The position numbers and the translations under genes were made by a program. Shown here piece by piece: positions 44,984 to 55,689 of a stretch of 60,000 nucleotides of DNA; the stretch's first letter is position 1, and every line of letters begins with the position of its first letter. The DNA is from Owenia fusiformis. Taxonomy: Eukaryota; Annelida; Polychaeta; Sabellida; Oweniidae. The DNA lies in NCBI GenBank assembly GCA_903813345.2, contig CAIIXF020000006.1:26545936-26605935 (forward strand), given 5' to 3'. The notes below the pieces were generated by a model. That model saw only the letters and a program-made list of their open reading frames with translations, searched no databases and was not told the DNA's origin.

Positions 44984-46246
44984 TCCTTATACCCTTACAT
45001 AAATAAACTTGCTCTATTCACACAGAATTGAGAAATAAAATCAATCAAATGTCTCAATCAAATATGTTCTCAAAATTCAATTGAATAAATTGTACATGTA
45101 CTTTAGATATGTACAGTTTGTTTATTTACATTTGCATTATGCAATTTGTTTTGATTTGAGTCTAGCCAAATGTATTATGTAATTCTAATTGATTAAATTC
45201 AAAGGCTAAACTTTTCTCTGCATGAATTCAAACTCACTCAATTGATGTGAATAGAGTCATTATGACCTTCTAATAAAGTCAATGTAAATAAAAAATGTAT
45301 CACTCACTTAAAAATTCTATTTAAGTGGTCAATAAGCCTGCCTGCAAAAATCAGTAAGAAATCTCAACACTAAACTCATTTCACACCTTTTCACCACATT
45401 TCATGAAATTCAATGTAATGACTGAGATCTCAATACCTAATCTTATACAAGGTAATTTTAATGCTGTTTGAAATTCAACAGTGCCGTTGAAATCTGAACA
45501 CTCAAGCTGGCTAATTTTACACTAAACTTGGCTACTTATGCACTAAATTTGGCTACTTGGATTAGCAATATAGGATGGTCTACTTGAATTCTCAAATACA
45601 TCTTGTTAGCAATATGTGTACTATAGGACCTGTAATAACTATCAATATTGCAATCTAACTTGTATGAACATCTAACCTCTAAAAACAATCTCAATTGAGA
45701 CTACACAGTACACATTGCAGTTTTCTGAAATGTACTTCAAAATTGCCTCTATAAATGAACTTTTACCATAGAGACCTCTATAATGCTAAACTTCAATAAC
45801 TTCTAAATTATGCACCTCTATATGCACATCTAATTGCACCTCTAAATGCACGTCTAAATGCACCTCTAAAATAGCATTTCTAGAAAATCAACTTCTACCT
45901 CAATGAGCATCTATAAACTGACATCTAAGAAATTGTCCTTCTGGGACCATCTATAAATTGCAAACTTTAGTAACTGCTCTTCTATTAAAATAACGTCTAC
46001 AAATTGCACCACTAGAATATGCAAAACTACCTAAACTTCTAAACATCTAAACTTCTATAAATTGAGTTGAGCCCTAACATAGAATTGAAATTCAAATTAT
46101 CAAAATCCTAACTGTCCTTTTGAAAATTGGAGAAAATAAGTGTTCTCACCAAACTGCAAAATTCTTCTTTCTTCTTCGAAATTCTTCTTTCTTTCGGAAA
46201 TTCTTCTTTCTTCTTCGAGACGTTGTTCTTTGTTTCGCTGCCACCA
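44984..46246 (-). other. Leader of gag element, low-complexity
   Basis: About 1.26 kb between the 5' LTR and the gag start. It has no ORF of note and is partly made of short degenerate repeats of the type CACCTCTAAATG (plus-strand reading, about 45660-46060) and TTCTTCTTTC (46160-46225). Its first part (45884 onward, plus strand) is included in the 2,204-bp duplication. Confidence 0.6.
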
Positions 46247-46547
46247 TGTGAACGAAAGATTACCTTAGCATGTTGTTCTTGTCTCCTTGTTGGTAAGATG
46301 TTTCTTTCATTTGTAATTTGTAACTTATCTTGATTATCTAACTTATCTAAAGTGTGCACACCTAAAATTATATCTAAAACTAATCTTCAACTGCCTATGT
46401 CTTTACATGTGGACAACCTGGGCTCAACTGACCAGTTTGGCCTCTATAGCATAATTAGCCCTTTCAAAACTCAAGTAAACTTTAAAACAACTTGGTATTT
46501 AGGCAATTTAGCCCTTGTAGTAAATTTCTCTTCTTATTTATATTACA
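46247..46547 (-). repeat. 5' LTR of gag element
   Basis: The match to the 3' LTR at 42625-42926 is nearly perfect; the only difference noticed is a one-base indel in an A run near the TTTATATTACA end. It abuts CTCAC, the target-site duplication. Confidence 0.9.
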
Positions 46548-48013
46548 CTCACTAATATATATGGGGACACTCCGTTGCATTTGTAAGTACTTGACCATAG
46601 ACTCACTAATATATATGGGAACACTCCGTTGCATTTGTAAGTACTTGACCATTGACTCACTGATATATATTGGGGACACTCTGTTGCATTTGTAAGTACT
46701 TGACCATTGACTCACTAATATATATGGGAACACTCTGTTGCATTTGTAAGTACTTGACCATTGACTCACTAATATATATGGGAACACTCTGTTGCATTTG
46801 TAAGTACTTGACCATTGACTCACTAATATATATGGGGACACTCTGTTGCATTTGTAAGTACTTGACCATTGACTCACTAATATATATTGGGGACACTCTG
46901 TTGCATTTGTAAGTACTTGACCATTGACTCACTAATATATATGGGAACACTCTGTTGCATTTGTAAGTACTTGACCATAGATTCACTAATATATATGGGG
47001 ACGCTCCATTGCATTTGTAAGTACTTGACCATATACTTTGTAAGTACTTGACCATAGACTCAGTAATATATATGGGAACACTCCATTGCATTTGTAAGTA
47101 CTTGACTATAGACTCACTAATATATATGGGGACACTCTGTTGCATTTTTAAGTACTTGACCATAGACTCACTAATATATATGGGAACACTCCATTGCATT
47201 TGTAAGTACTTGACCATTGACTCACTAATATATATGGGGACACTCCATTGCATTTGTAAGTACTTGACCATAGACTCACTAATATATATGGGGACACTCC
47301 ATTGCATTTGTAAGTACTTGACCATAGACTCACTAATATATATGGGGACACTCCATTGCATTTGTAAGTACTTGACCATAGACTCACTAATATATATGGG
47401 GACACTCCATTGCATTTGTAAGTACTTGACCATAGACTCACTAATATATATGGGGACACTCCATTGCATTTGTAAGTACTTGACCATAGACTCACTAATA
47501 TACTCACTAATATATATGGGGACACTCCGTTGCATTTGTAAGTACTTGACCATAGATTCACTAATATATATGAGGACACTCCATTGCATTTGTAAGTACT
47601 TGACCATAGACTCACTAATATACTCACTAATATATATGGGGGACACTCCGTTGCATTTGTAAGTACTTGACCATAGACTCACTAATATATATGGGGACAC
47701 TCCATTGCATTTGTAAGTACTTGACCATAGACTCACTAATATATATGGGGACACTCCATTGCATTTGTAAGTACTTGACCATAGACTCACTAATATATAT
47801 GGGAACACTCCATTGCATTTGTAAGTACTTGACCATAGACTGACTAATATATATGGGAACACTCTGTTGCATTTGTAAGTACTTGACCATAGACTCACTA
47901 ATATATATGGGGAGACTCCGTTGCATTTGTAAGTACTTGATCATAGACTCACTAATATATATGGGGACACTCTGTTGCATTTGTAAGTACTTGACCATAG
48001 ACTCACTTATATA
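46548..48013 (+). repeat. Exon-8-derived 54-bp satellite, block C (about 27 copies)
   Basis: This block continues the array after the gag element. Its variant order closely parallels 35.6-37.0 kb of block B, including the rare irregularities: CATATACTTTGTAAGTACTTG (an 18-bp partial unit near 47031) and doubled CTCACTAATATACTCACTAA units. It therefore shares a recent common origin with that part of block B. Confidence 0.95.
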
Positions 48014-48450
48014 TAGGGTGGGCCAAAAAATGCCACTTTTTTTTCAAGACACTACAACTTTTTTATTTTCCAACCTCCATACCTCAAAAAATCAACTTCT
48101 ACCTCAATGAGCATCTATAAACTGACATCTAAGAAATTGTCCTTCTGGGACCATCTATAAATTGCAAACTTTAGTAACTGCTCTTCTATTAAAATAACGT
48201 CTACAAATTGCACCACTAGAATATGCAAAACTACCTAAACTTCTAAACATCTAAACTTCTATAAATTGAGTTGAGCCCTAACATAGAATTGAAATTCAAA
48301 TTATCAAAATCCTAACTGTCCTTTTGAAAATTGGAGAAAATAAGTGTTCTCACCAAACTGCAAAATTCTTCTTTCTTCTTCGAAATTCTTCTTTCTTTCG
48401 GAAATTCTTCTTTCTTCTTCGAGACGTTGTTCTTTGTTTCGCTGCCACCA

Positions 48451-48751
48451 TGTGAACGAAAGATTACCTTAGCATGTTGTTCTTGTCTCCTTGTTGGTAA
48501 GATGTTTCTTTCATTTGTAATTTGTAACTTATCTTGATTATCTAACTTATCTAAAGTGTGCACACCTAAAATTATATCTAAAACTAATCTTCAACTGCCT
48601 ATGTCTTTACATGTGGACAACCTGGGCTCAACTGACCAGTTTGGCCTCTATAGCATAATTAGCCCTTTCAAAACTCAAGTAAACTTTAAAACAACTTGGT
48701 ATTTAGGCAATTTAGCCCTTGTAGTAAATTTCTCTTCTTATTTATATTACA
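48451..48751 (-). repeat. Duplicated solo LTR (copy 2)
   Basis: An exact-looking copy of the 5' LTR at 46247-46547, produced by the 2,204-bp duplication and not by a separate insertion: it carries the same leader fragment and the same satellite neighbours. Confidence 0.85.
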
Positions 48752-50217
48752 CTCACTAATATATATGGGGACACTCCGTTGCATTTGTAAGTACTTGACC
48801 ATAGACTCACTAATATATATGGGAACACTCCGTTGCATTTGTAAGTACTTGACCATTGACTCACTGATATATATTGGGGACACTCTGTTGCATTTGTAAG
48901 TACTTGACCATTGACTCACTAATATATATGGGAACACTCTGTTGCATTTGTAAGTACTTGACCATTGACTCACTAATATATATGGGAACACTCTGTTGCA
49001 TTTGTAAGTACTTGACCATTGACTCACTAATATATATGGGGACACTCTGTTGCATTTGTAAGTACTTGACCATTGACTCACTAATATATATTGGGGACAC
49101 TCTGTTGCATTTGTAAGTACTTGACCATTGACTCACTAATATATATGGGAACACTCTGTTGCATTTGTAAGTACTTGACCATAGATTCACTAATATATAT
49201 GGGGACGCTCCATTGCATTTGTAAGTACTTGACCATATACTTTGTAAGTACTTGACCATAGACTCAGTAATATATATGGGAACACTCCATTGCATTTGTA
49301 AGTACTTGACTATAGACTCACTAATATATATGGGGACACTCTGTTGCATTTTTAAGTACTTGACCATAGACTCACTAATATATATGGGAACACTCCATTG
49401 CATTTGTAAGTACTTGACCATTGACTCACTAATATATATGGGGACACTCCATTGCATTTGTAAGTACTTGACCATAGACTCACTAATATATATGGGGACA
49501 CTCCATTGCATTTGTAAGTACTTGACCATAGACTCACTAATATATATGGGGACACTCCATTGCATTTGTAAGTACTTGACCATAGACTCACTAATATATA
49601 TGGGGACACTCCATTGCATTTGTAAGTACTTGACCATAGACTCACTAATATATATGGGGACACTCCATTGCATTTGTAAGTACTTGACCATAGACTCACT
49701 AATATACTCACTAATATATATGGGGACACTCCGTTGCATTTGTAAGTACTTGACCATAGATTCACTAATATATATGAGGACACTCCATTGCATTTGTAAG
49801 TACTTGACCATAGACTCACTAATATACTCACTAATATATATGGGGGACACTCCGTTGCATTTGTAAGTACTTGACCATAGACTCACTAATATATATGGGG
49901 ACACTCCATTGCATTTGTAAGTACTTGACCATAGACTCACTAATATATATGGGGACACTCCATTGCATTTGTAAGTACTTGACCATAGACTCACTAATAT
50001 ATATGGGAACACTCCATTGCATTTGTAAGTACTTGACCATAGACTGACTAATATATATGGGAACACTCTGTTGCATTTGTAAGTACTTGACCATAGACTC
50101 ACTAATATATATGGGGAGACTCCGTTGCATTTGTAAGTACTTGATCATAGACTCACTAATATATATGGGGACACTCTGTTGCATTTGTAAGTACTTGACC
50201 ATAGACTCACTTATATA
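48752..50217 (+). repeat. Exon-8-derived 54-bp satellite, block D (about 27 copies)
   Basis: This is the second copy of block C (offset 2,204 bp), with the same order of variants. Confidence 0.95.
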
Positions 50218-50837
50218 TAGGGTGGGCCAAAAAATGCCACTTTTTTTTCAAGACACTACAACTTTTTTATTTTCCAACCTCCATACCTCAAATTTTGCAG
50301 TTATATAGTGCCAGGGGTTCTTAGTAATAATATAAGGTAAAAAGTCCTTCAACTTGGATCATATTTCATCTAAAATAGTAGTTCAATTGGTCCGTCACCC
50401 TATTTGATGATATATTTAAGTTTTAGTCGCGTTGCCGATATAGCAGTATCAATGAAATGTTAGCTAAGTTTTTTTCAACCTGTCTTAATTGCAAGCTTTA
50501 GTTGAGCAATTTTCTAGATTGGGTGCCTTCATACCATCTCCCGGAGACCTCCCCATACCCTATACTCACTGGGGTTTGCATTAGGGCTATTAGCTTGGCG
50601 ATCATCAGGCCGTATCAGTTCAGGAACATTTTGCAAATTATGTTTATTTCACAAGAAACACCACATGTTTAAGTGAGACGCTTGTAACATATTTTATTCA
50701 AGTAAAGGTGTATAATTCATGATTCCTGGCTAGATAACAACCTCAAGTTTCATTTGGTATGCAAATTATGAATTTGTATCAAAAATTAAAAAGTTATAGC
50801 ATTTTGAAAGAAAAGTGGCGTTTTTTGGCCCGTCCTG
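50218..50837. mobile_element. Mariner-type MITE inserted in a satellite unit
   Basis: The left end TAGGGTGGGCCAAAAAATGC is mirrored by the right end (...GCGTTTTTTGGCCCGTCCTG; its reverse complement starts CAGGACGGGCCAAAAAACGC). Similarity between the ends continues for about 60 bp (CAACTTTTTTATTTT versus TAACTTTTTAATTTT). Satellite sequence with TATA flanks both sides, consistent with a TA target inside the ATATATAT of the unit. At ~620 bp with no ORF, it is non-autonomous. A 5' fragment of it also lies at 48014-48087. Confidence 0.75.
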
Positions 50838-50905
50838 TATATGGGGACACTCCGTTGCATTTGTAAGTCTGCTACTTGATGATACTTACTAATGTGCATG
50901 GGGTG
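50838..50905 (+). repeat. Terminal, degenerating satellite units
   Basis: TATATGGGGACACTCCGTTG...GTAAGT resumes right after the MITE. It is followed by a diverged unit fragment (CTTACTAATGTGCATGGGG at about 50886-50904). This is the downstream edge of the array. The remaining ~185 bp to exon 9 is unique intron sequence. Confidence 0.75.
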
Positions 50906-51089
50906 GATTTTTGATTAGGGAAATAAAATTTCATTTCTGTCAGTCTGTTGTTCCAAATCCATTAAAACTTCATTTTTGAAATCGTTAACAGTGCATTTTA
51001 GTGCTTACATAGAATAATTTAACAAATACATGTTATTAGCCATTGATTAACATCACTTATAAGGATTCATAAACATGGTATGGTTACAG

Positions 51090-52522
51090 AGCATGTTACC
51101 ATGGTAAACTGGAGGCTGTGAAGACACTCATCTCCCAGACTGGAGACACGTGTTTAAATATGGAAAACATATTCAGCGAAACACCGCTACATAGGTAAGT
51201 ATAAGATAACTATCATATTCTCTGTAATTAACGTCAGGGCATTTAAAAAACTCAAATATATTATATTAGTTTATATAATTATTTAGACATTCTGTTTTCT
51301 ATTGATTCTATTAAGTTATTAATCTGTTTACTGATATAATGAAGTTTTAAATGAATTTGATTTCAGTGCTTGTACATATGGACGAAGTGTGGATCTAGTC
51401 AAATACCTTTTGGAACAGGATGCAGTGGATATGAACTATCAGGGAATGGATGGGCACACAGGTATGAAATACACTTTTCATAAAAAACTCTGTCATGAAT
51501 AAGGATCTAAAGGGGATTCAACATAGCTATACACAGGGGATTAACTTGGCTTCAACAGCGACATTGAAGAGTTTATTTTAAATAGAATATACATGTGTAC
51601 ACTGTCAACTTATATCTTGTAGATATCTGTAACCTAACTGGTTGTACATAATCTGTTGTCATTTGTGAATCAATCAGATTATTAGTTTCAAAATAAATCA
51701 AGCCTGTTACCATGGTTACCTGGATATTACAGCTGTTATTGGATAATGAAATATATATTTTTACAGCATTACACAGTGCCTGTTACCATGGTCACTCATG
51801 GATAGTTCAGCTGCTTTTGGACCATGGAGTGGACATGAATCTTATCGCACTTTCCAGTGACCAAAATGGTGGCTCGGAAAAGAAGGAAGAGCAAACCTGT
51901 CTCATGTGGGCATATGAACGAGGTGTGTTCTCTTTTAATGTATAACTTATTATTCTATAGTACTGTATAGTATTCTAAAGTATTGAAAGCAGCTCTATCA
52001 AGTTGCAAAATCATTGGATATGGATTTCCTTTTTTGAAGTTCTTTTGTTTTGATTTAAATTATATTAAAATTATAGAAGTGAACCACTAAATGATTTAAA
52101 AGTGATATATTGTTAGATAATAAGATATATGGTATGGTATGGTATCATTGAGGCACCACCACACGAATGATATCCTTCTTATAGGGACAATTCAGTATTC
52201 TCCACCTTTGAATATCTTTTGAATAAACATGATTTACACTTTCCAATGTTAAATATTAAGGTGTGTCAAAAATAAATTACACTTTTCAATGTAAAATACC
52301 AAAGGTTGCCAAACTTGGCCGCTTTAACCAGCCAGCTTCTTAAAGCTTATTCTAACATTCTCATGTATATATGTGTAGGTCATGATGCCATAGTAACACT
52401 GCTGAAGCACTATAAGAGACCGCAGGATGAGAGTGCATGTGGGGACTACTCACAACCAGGGAGTGAGGGCTCATATGTATCGGTGCCATCACCCCTAGGA
52501 AAACTACGCAGTATGACAAGGG
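51090..52522 (+). CDS. TNNI3K: TNNI3K-like ankyrin-repeat kinase, coding exons 9-12 (kinase part outside window)
   Basis: The exons are 51090-51194, 51367-51461, 51767-51922 and 52379-52522. Exon 9 completes the codon split at the end of exon 8 (TT|A), so the ankyrin repeat reads GDTPLHL-ACYHGK across the 20.9-kb satellite intron. There follow [20 protein letters not shown], then [12 protein letters not shown], then [20 protein letters not shown], then YKRPQDE and [17 protein letters not shown]. These match the vertebrate TNNI3K region just before the kinase domain. Exons 1-12 total 1,345 coding bases (448 codons plus one base), in agreement with the length of the ankyrin half in the family. 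The last donor is AGGG|GTGAGT. No protein-kinase exon is visible up to the window end. Confidence 0.93.
51702..51750 (+). pseudogene. Partial duplicate of ankyrin exon 11 in intron 10
   Basis: GCCTGTTACCATGGTTACCT at 51702 and the following bases align with the start of exon 11 (GCCTGTTACCATGGTCACTC at 51779) for about 49 bp, with small differences and a one-base gap. The copy then runs into TAA TGA and has no donor. It looks like a fragment of an old tandem exon duplication. Confidence 0.5.
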
Positions 52523-53321
52523 GTGAGTATCATACAAACTTTATATTTCTCGATGTTACATACACATCGAATTTCAGATTTCAAAACATATATTGATAAA
52601 ATATGTGATATACTGTACATTATATGGTGTAAAACATATTAGATTCTTTCTTTTTCCAAGAAATCCTTTGGTTGGTACTAATTACTGAAAAGTCAAAGTC
52701 AATGGTCGGTATGTTGATAGATTAATTACAGTTTCTAGGGAATGCGTTAAAGAACAAAAAGTGTGCATATTAAGCGTACATATACATTGAATTTTAATTT
52801 GAAGCATTAATAACATTGATAGATGGCAAGTGTGGATGGTATATTGCTTTAAGTCTGTACCTATGTAGTTGCAAACCTTATCTTTATGAGGTCTATTAAA
52901 AAGGGCATGTCAGAATTTACGACAAAAGAAAATTATAATTTTAATAGGAAAACAACAGTAAAATTCCTCAAAGTAGCTGATTATTTGTTAAAACATCTAA
53001 AAATGCATTTGTCAATTTCATTTAAATGATTACATTGTGAAGCCAGTGAGTTACATGAAAAAGTATGAATATGAATTAATATGTGGGTTTAAATGTAAAT
53101 ATTTAGCAAATCAAGAGTATGAAACAATTGGAGTGAAACCTGTATCACCGAACGACACTCTAATCTGAACACCTCTCAATGCGAACACTTTTTAGATTCC
53201 ATTTTCTAGTCTATCATAGATTAGTATTTCTAAAAAACTAAAAATATGAACACTTGACAATCTGAACATTCTGAATGGTGTTCAGACAATACAGGTTTTA
53301 ACTGTGAATTCAAATCCACTT
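52523..53321. other. Start of TNNI3K intron 12, no feature seen
   Basis: AT-rich sequence between the last visible TNNI3K exon and the 3' end of the UGT gene. No kinase exon was found in it. Confidence 0.4.
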
Positions 53322-54929
53322 TCAGTCAGATTTCTCCTTTGGTGAACCAAATATTAATTTCTTAATCATAAATCTGAAACAGATAAGTAAAATTCCCAGA
53401 ATAAAACATCCAATAAGTGTGAATAGTCCAACAATATCCAACAGAAAGTACTGGGCAAAGTTGAGTTTAAAAATGCCTTCAGATCTGAGATGTGGGGCAC
53501 CTTTATGACGTATGACATATTCTACCCAATATACAACCTTTTCATTCAAATCCATTGGCTGATTGTGGTAAATATCAGCTGCTTTTAGTGCATTCTTCTT
53601 GTATGTTGCATTGTTTATCACTTTCTCCATTGTTGATCTGAAACCCTCGCTTGTAAGTCCTTTTGGATTGATACTTGCTCCAGATCCGACCCTATTGACC
53701 AGTTTGTCACAGTTGTAAGGCTGGTCTGCCCAAAAGGGTATTCCCACATTAGGTACAGCATGGTATAGTGCCTCATAAGTCCCTGTACTGCCACAGTGGT
53801 GCACAAAGAGTTTAACATTTGAGTGACCTAGTAAGTCATTCTGGGGTATCCATTTGTTGATAATAGTATTTTCACCAAGTGCTTCAGGGTTTGCACCCTC
53901 ATAGCTCCAAATAACTGTCTGGTCCATAGTAGCAAATGCCTTTGCGAAGATTTCGGCCATTTCCAATGGCAACCTGCGAAACAAAGACCCAAAGCTAACG
54001 ACTATCACACCATGTTTGCTCGACTTTTCTACAAGGTCTTTAAAAGTACCAGTCAGTGGCTTAGGTTTTTCCATCACAAAACTTCCAATTGACACCATGT
54101 TTGGCATATATGGTTGCGGGTAATGGAGAGCATCGTTTCGGTTCATTAGTACGAGTGAAACAGTTTTGTAAAAATTTCTTACATTTTCACAGGCTTCTTT
54201 TTTAACATGCTCCATATTCAGACACATTGATTCAACTTCTTGAAATGTTGCGCTGAAGTAGTATTTCACTTTAAGATGTTCCATTATATTTCTACATCTT
54301 TGCCAGAAATTCATTATATCACTTGTCGCACTGGGGCTCCAGTCTAATGGAACATATGATGGATTCAGTGGATATATAATATCAACTGTGCTAGGCACTG
54401 GTCCTTGGATTGAATAGGCAATTACAGGAACATTAAAATGTGCACCAAGAACCCTTGCTGTGAGGGCAAACTCATCAGCTATTATCAAATCCAATTTTGC
54501 TTCGGAAATCTTTTGCCAGGTGTTCATGTCTTCAATGGTTTGCTTGAATGTTGCTGGTAATAAATGTGCCAATATTTCTCGTACTACCGATGAATATGGC
54601 TTGTCCATCATTGCATTCAGTTTCTTTTGATTCCCTGTTAAATCAGCCTGACTCTGATCTACTGGAGGAACATTATACGTGATCACATTAAAGCGGCTAA
54701 ATGCATCTGCAACTTCATTCTCTGGCAGTTTGAATAATGGATGCTCTTGTAGCACATTAGAACATAGGAAGTTGATATTATGTCCCTTCTTAGAGAGAAT
54801 ATTTCCTAACTTGATCATATGAGTCATGCGACTGTTATAGCCCTGGTCGAATGGAGCTATCAGTATATTACTGCCATTGCAGTCCATAATGCACAACACA
54901 GCTACCAAAAATAGAGATATCCAATGCAT
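53322..54929 (-). CDS. UDP-glucuronosyl/glycosyltransferase (UGT), single exon
   Basis: A UGT transfers a sugar from a UDP-sugar to small lipophilic acceptors and is anchored in the ER membrane. From the Met at 54929 the protein has 535 residues: a hydrophobic signal peptide (MHWISLFLVAVLCIMDCNG), an acceptor-binding half, then the UGT signature starting WIPQNDLLGH and continuing KLFVHHCGSTGTYEALYHA and VGIPFWADQPYN. Near the end are a transmembrane helix (DIVGLFTLIGCFILGILLIC) and a short basic tail. Upstream in-frame Met codons at 54959, 54977 and 55034 would lengthen it to at most 570 residues; the signal peptide favours 54929 or 54959. At the usual catalytic His (SHxxxM) the sequence seems to read NSRMTHM. 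It lies antisense beyond TNNI3K exon 12, presumably in its intron. The lack of introns suggests a retrocopy or a natively intronless UGT. Confidence 0.9.
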   Translation of the reverse strand: MHWISLFLVAVLCIMDCNGSNILIAPFDQGYNSRMTHMIKLGNILSKKGHNINFLCSNVLQEHPLFKLPENEVADAFSRFNVITYNVPPVDQSQADLTGNQKKLNAMMDKPYSSVVREILAHLLPATFKQTIEDMNTWQKISEAKLDLIIADEFALTARVLGAHFNVPVIAYSIQGPVPSTVDIIYPLNPSYVPLDWSPSATSDIMNFWQRCRNIMEHLKVKYYFSATFQEVESMCLNMEHVKKEACENVRNFYKTVSLVLMNRNDALHYPQPYMPNMVSIGSFVMEKPKPLTGTFKDLVEKSSKHGVIVVSFGSLFRRLPLEMAEIFAKAFATMDQTVIWSYEGANPEALGENTIINKWIPQNDLLGHSNVKLFVHHCGSTGTYEALYHAVPNVGIPFWADQPYNCDKLVNRVGSGASINPKGLTSEGFRSTMEKVINNATYKKNALKAADIYHNQPMDLNEKVVYWVEYVIRHKGAPHLRSEGIFKLNFAQYFLLDIVGLFTLIGCFILGILLICFRFMIKKLIFGSPKEKSD

Positions 54930-55689
54930 TGTTTTAAATGGTCGAAAATCGGTATTCATCTCCAAACAATTTTCCATGATTCTGATGCAAATGTGCTTTA
55001 CATGTACACTGTACAATGTTACTGTTTTAAGCATGTCAGAACGTTCTAATCTAACCTAGACTGTTATAACAGCATCAGAAATATTTTTTATAGACTTAGG
55101 CCCTTGAGAGGTGTGTTTTGACCTTTAGCTTGTTCTGCTATTGTAAACAGGTGGAAAAAGTTGTTTTGCTGAATTACACCTTATAAGAAGAGAGAGAATA
55201 TCCCAGAATTCATAGGTGAATTTATCTGAATATAAAAAGGAACATCAAGGTTCATTTTAACATAGAGATAGTTTTATCTTTGAAGGCCCTGTGTAAAGTT
55301 TTTAAATATGTTTTTCATTTACAACTTTTCATGCCTTTAAAACTTATTTTAGAGATTTTAAAAAAAATTAGGGGAGGGGGAAGTTGTCAGCTTTTTATTT
55401 CTCAATTATCCAAATTTCCCAATCATTTTATTTAATATCTAGTACTGGTGAATGTGGCCAGTAGTACCAATGAAAAATTGAATAATCATCAAATGCCAAA
55501 ATTCCCTAACTTTGCCAAAATATATAGGTTCAAAATAAACAATTACCATTGGTATATACAATGTAATTGCACAGATTGAGTTACAACAGTAAATTCACAA
55601 TTTAGTCAATGTGGGAATATTGTAAAATTCACAACATGAATACACTTATACATGGCACAGCTTTAGGCAAAGATATGTGATATGAAAAC
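54930..55689. other. UGT upstream region, no gene seen
   Basis: This should contain the UGT 5' UTR and promoter (minus strand). No TATA box or other motif was assigned. Confidence 0.35.

Larger units (their letters stand above)
42625..46547 (-). mobile_element. Ty3/gypsy LTR element with gag-protease only, inserted in the satellite
   Basis: The element is on the minus strand: 5' LTR at 46247-46547, long leader at 44984-46246, one gag-protease ORF at 43103-44983, purine tract near 42927-42940, 3' LTR at 42625-42926. The pentamer CTCAC of a satellite unit flanks both ends (42620-42624 and 46548-46552) and is the 5-bp target-site duplication. The LTRs seem to differ by a single-base indel, so the insertion is young. 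A candidate primer-binding site, TGGTGGCAGCGAAAC, follows the 5' LTR. There is no RT, RNase H or integrase. It is an internally deleted or naturally non-autonomous copy that would need enzymes from a relative such as the family seen at 30505. Confidence 0.9.
45884..50291. repeat. 2,204-bp tandem segmental duplication
   Basis: 45884-48087 and 48088-50291 are near-identical copies (AAAATCAACTTCTACC starts both). Each contains part of the gag-element leader, its 5' LTR, 27 satellite units and the first ~75 bases of a mariner-type MITE. Copy 1 is cut off inside the MITE, at ...CATACCTCA, where copy 2 begins. The MITE is complete only after copy 2. The event therefore happened after both transposons had inserted. 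An assembly artefact cannot be excluded from sequence alone. Confidence 0.88.

Noticed and set aside
48451-48751. A further independent LTR retrotransposon insertion
   Set aside because: It shares all flanking sequence with the copy 2,204 bp upstream, so it arose by segmental duplication.
30131-50308. Very long reading frames (up to 916 codons) on both strands with repeated MGTLHCICKYLTIDSLIY- or MVKYLQMQ-type peptides
   Set aside because: They are only the 54-bp satellite read in frames without a stop; 54 is divisible by three. In the frame of the host exon each unit has a stop. There is no independent sign of coding.
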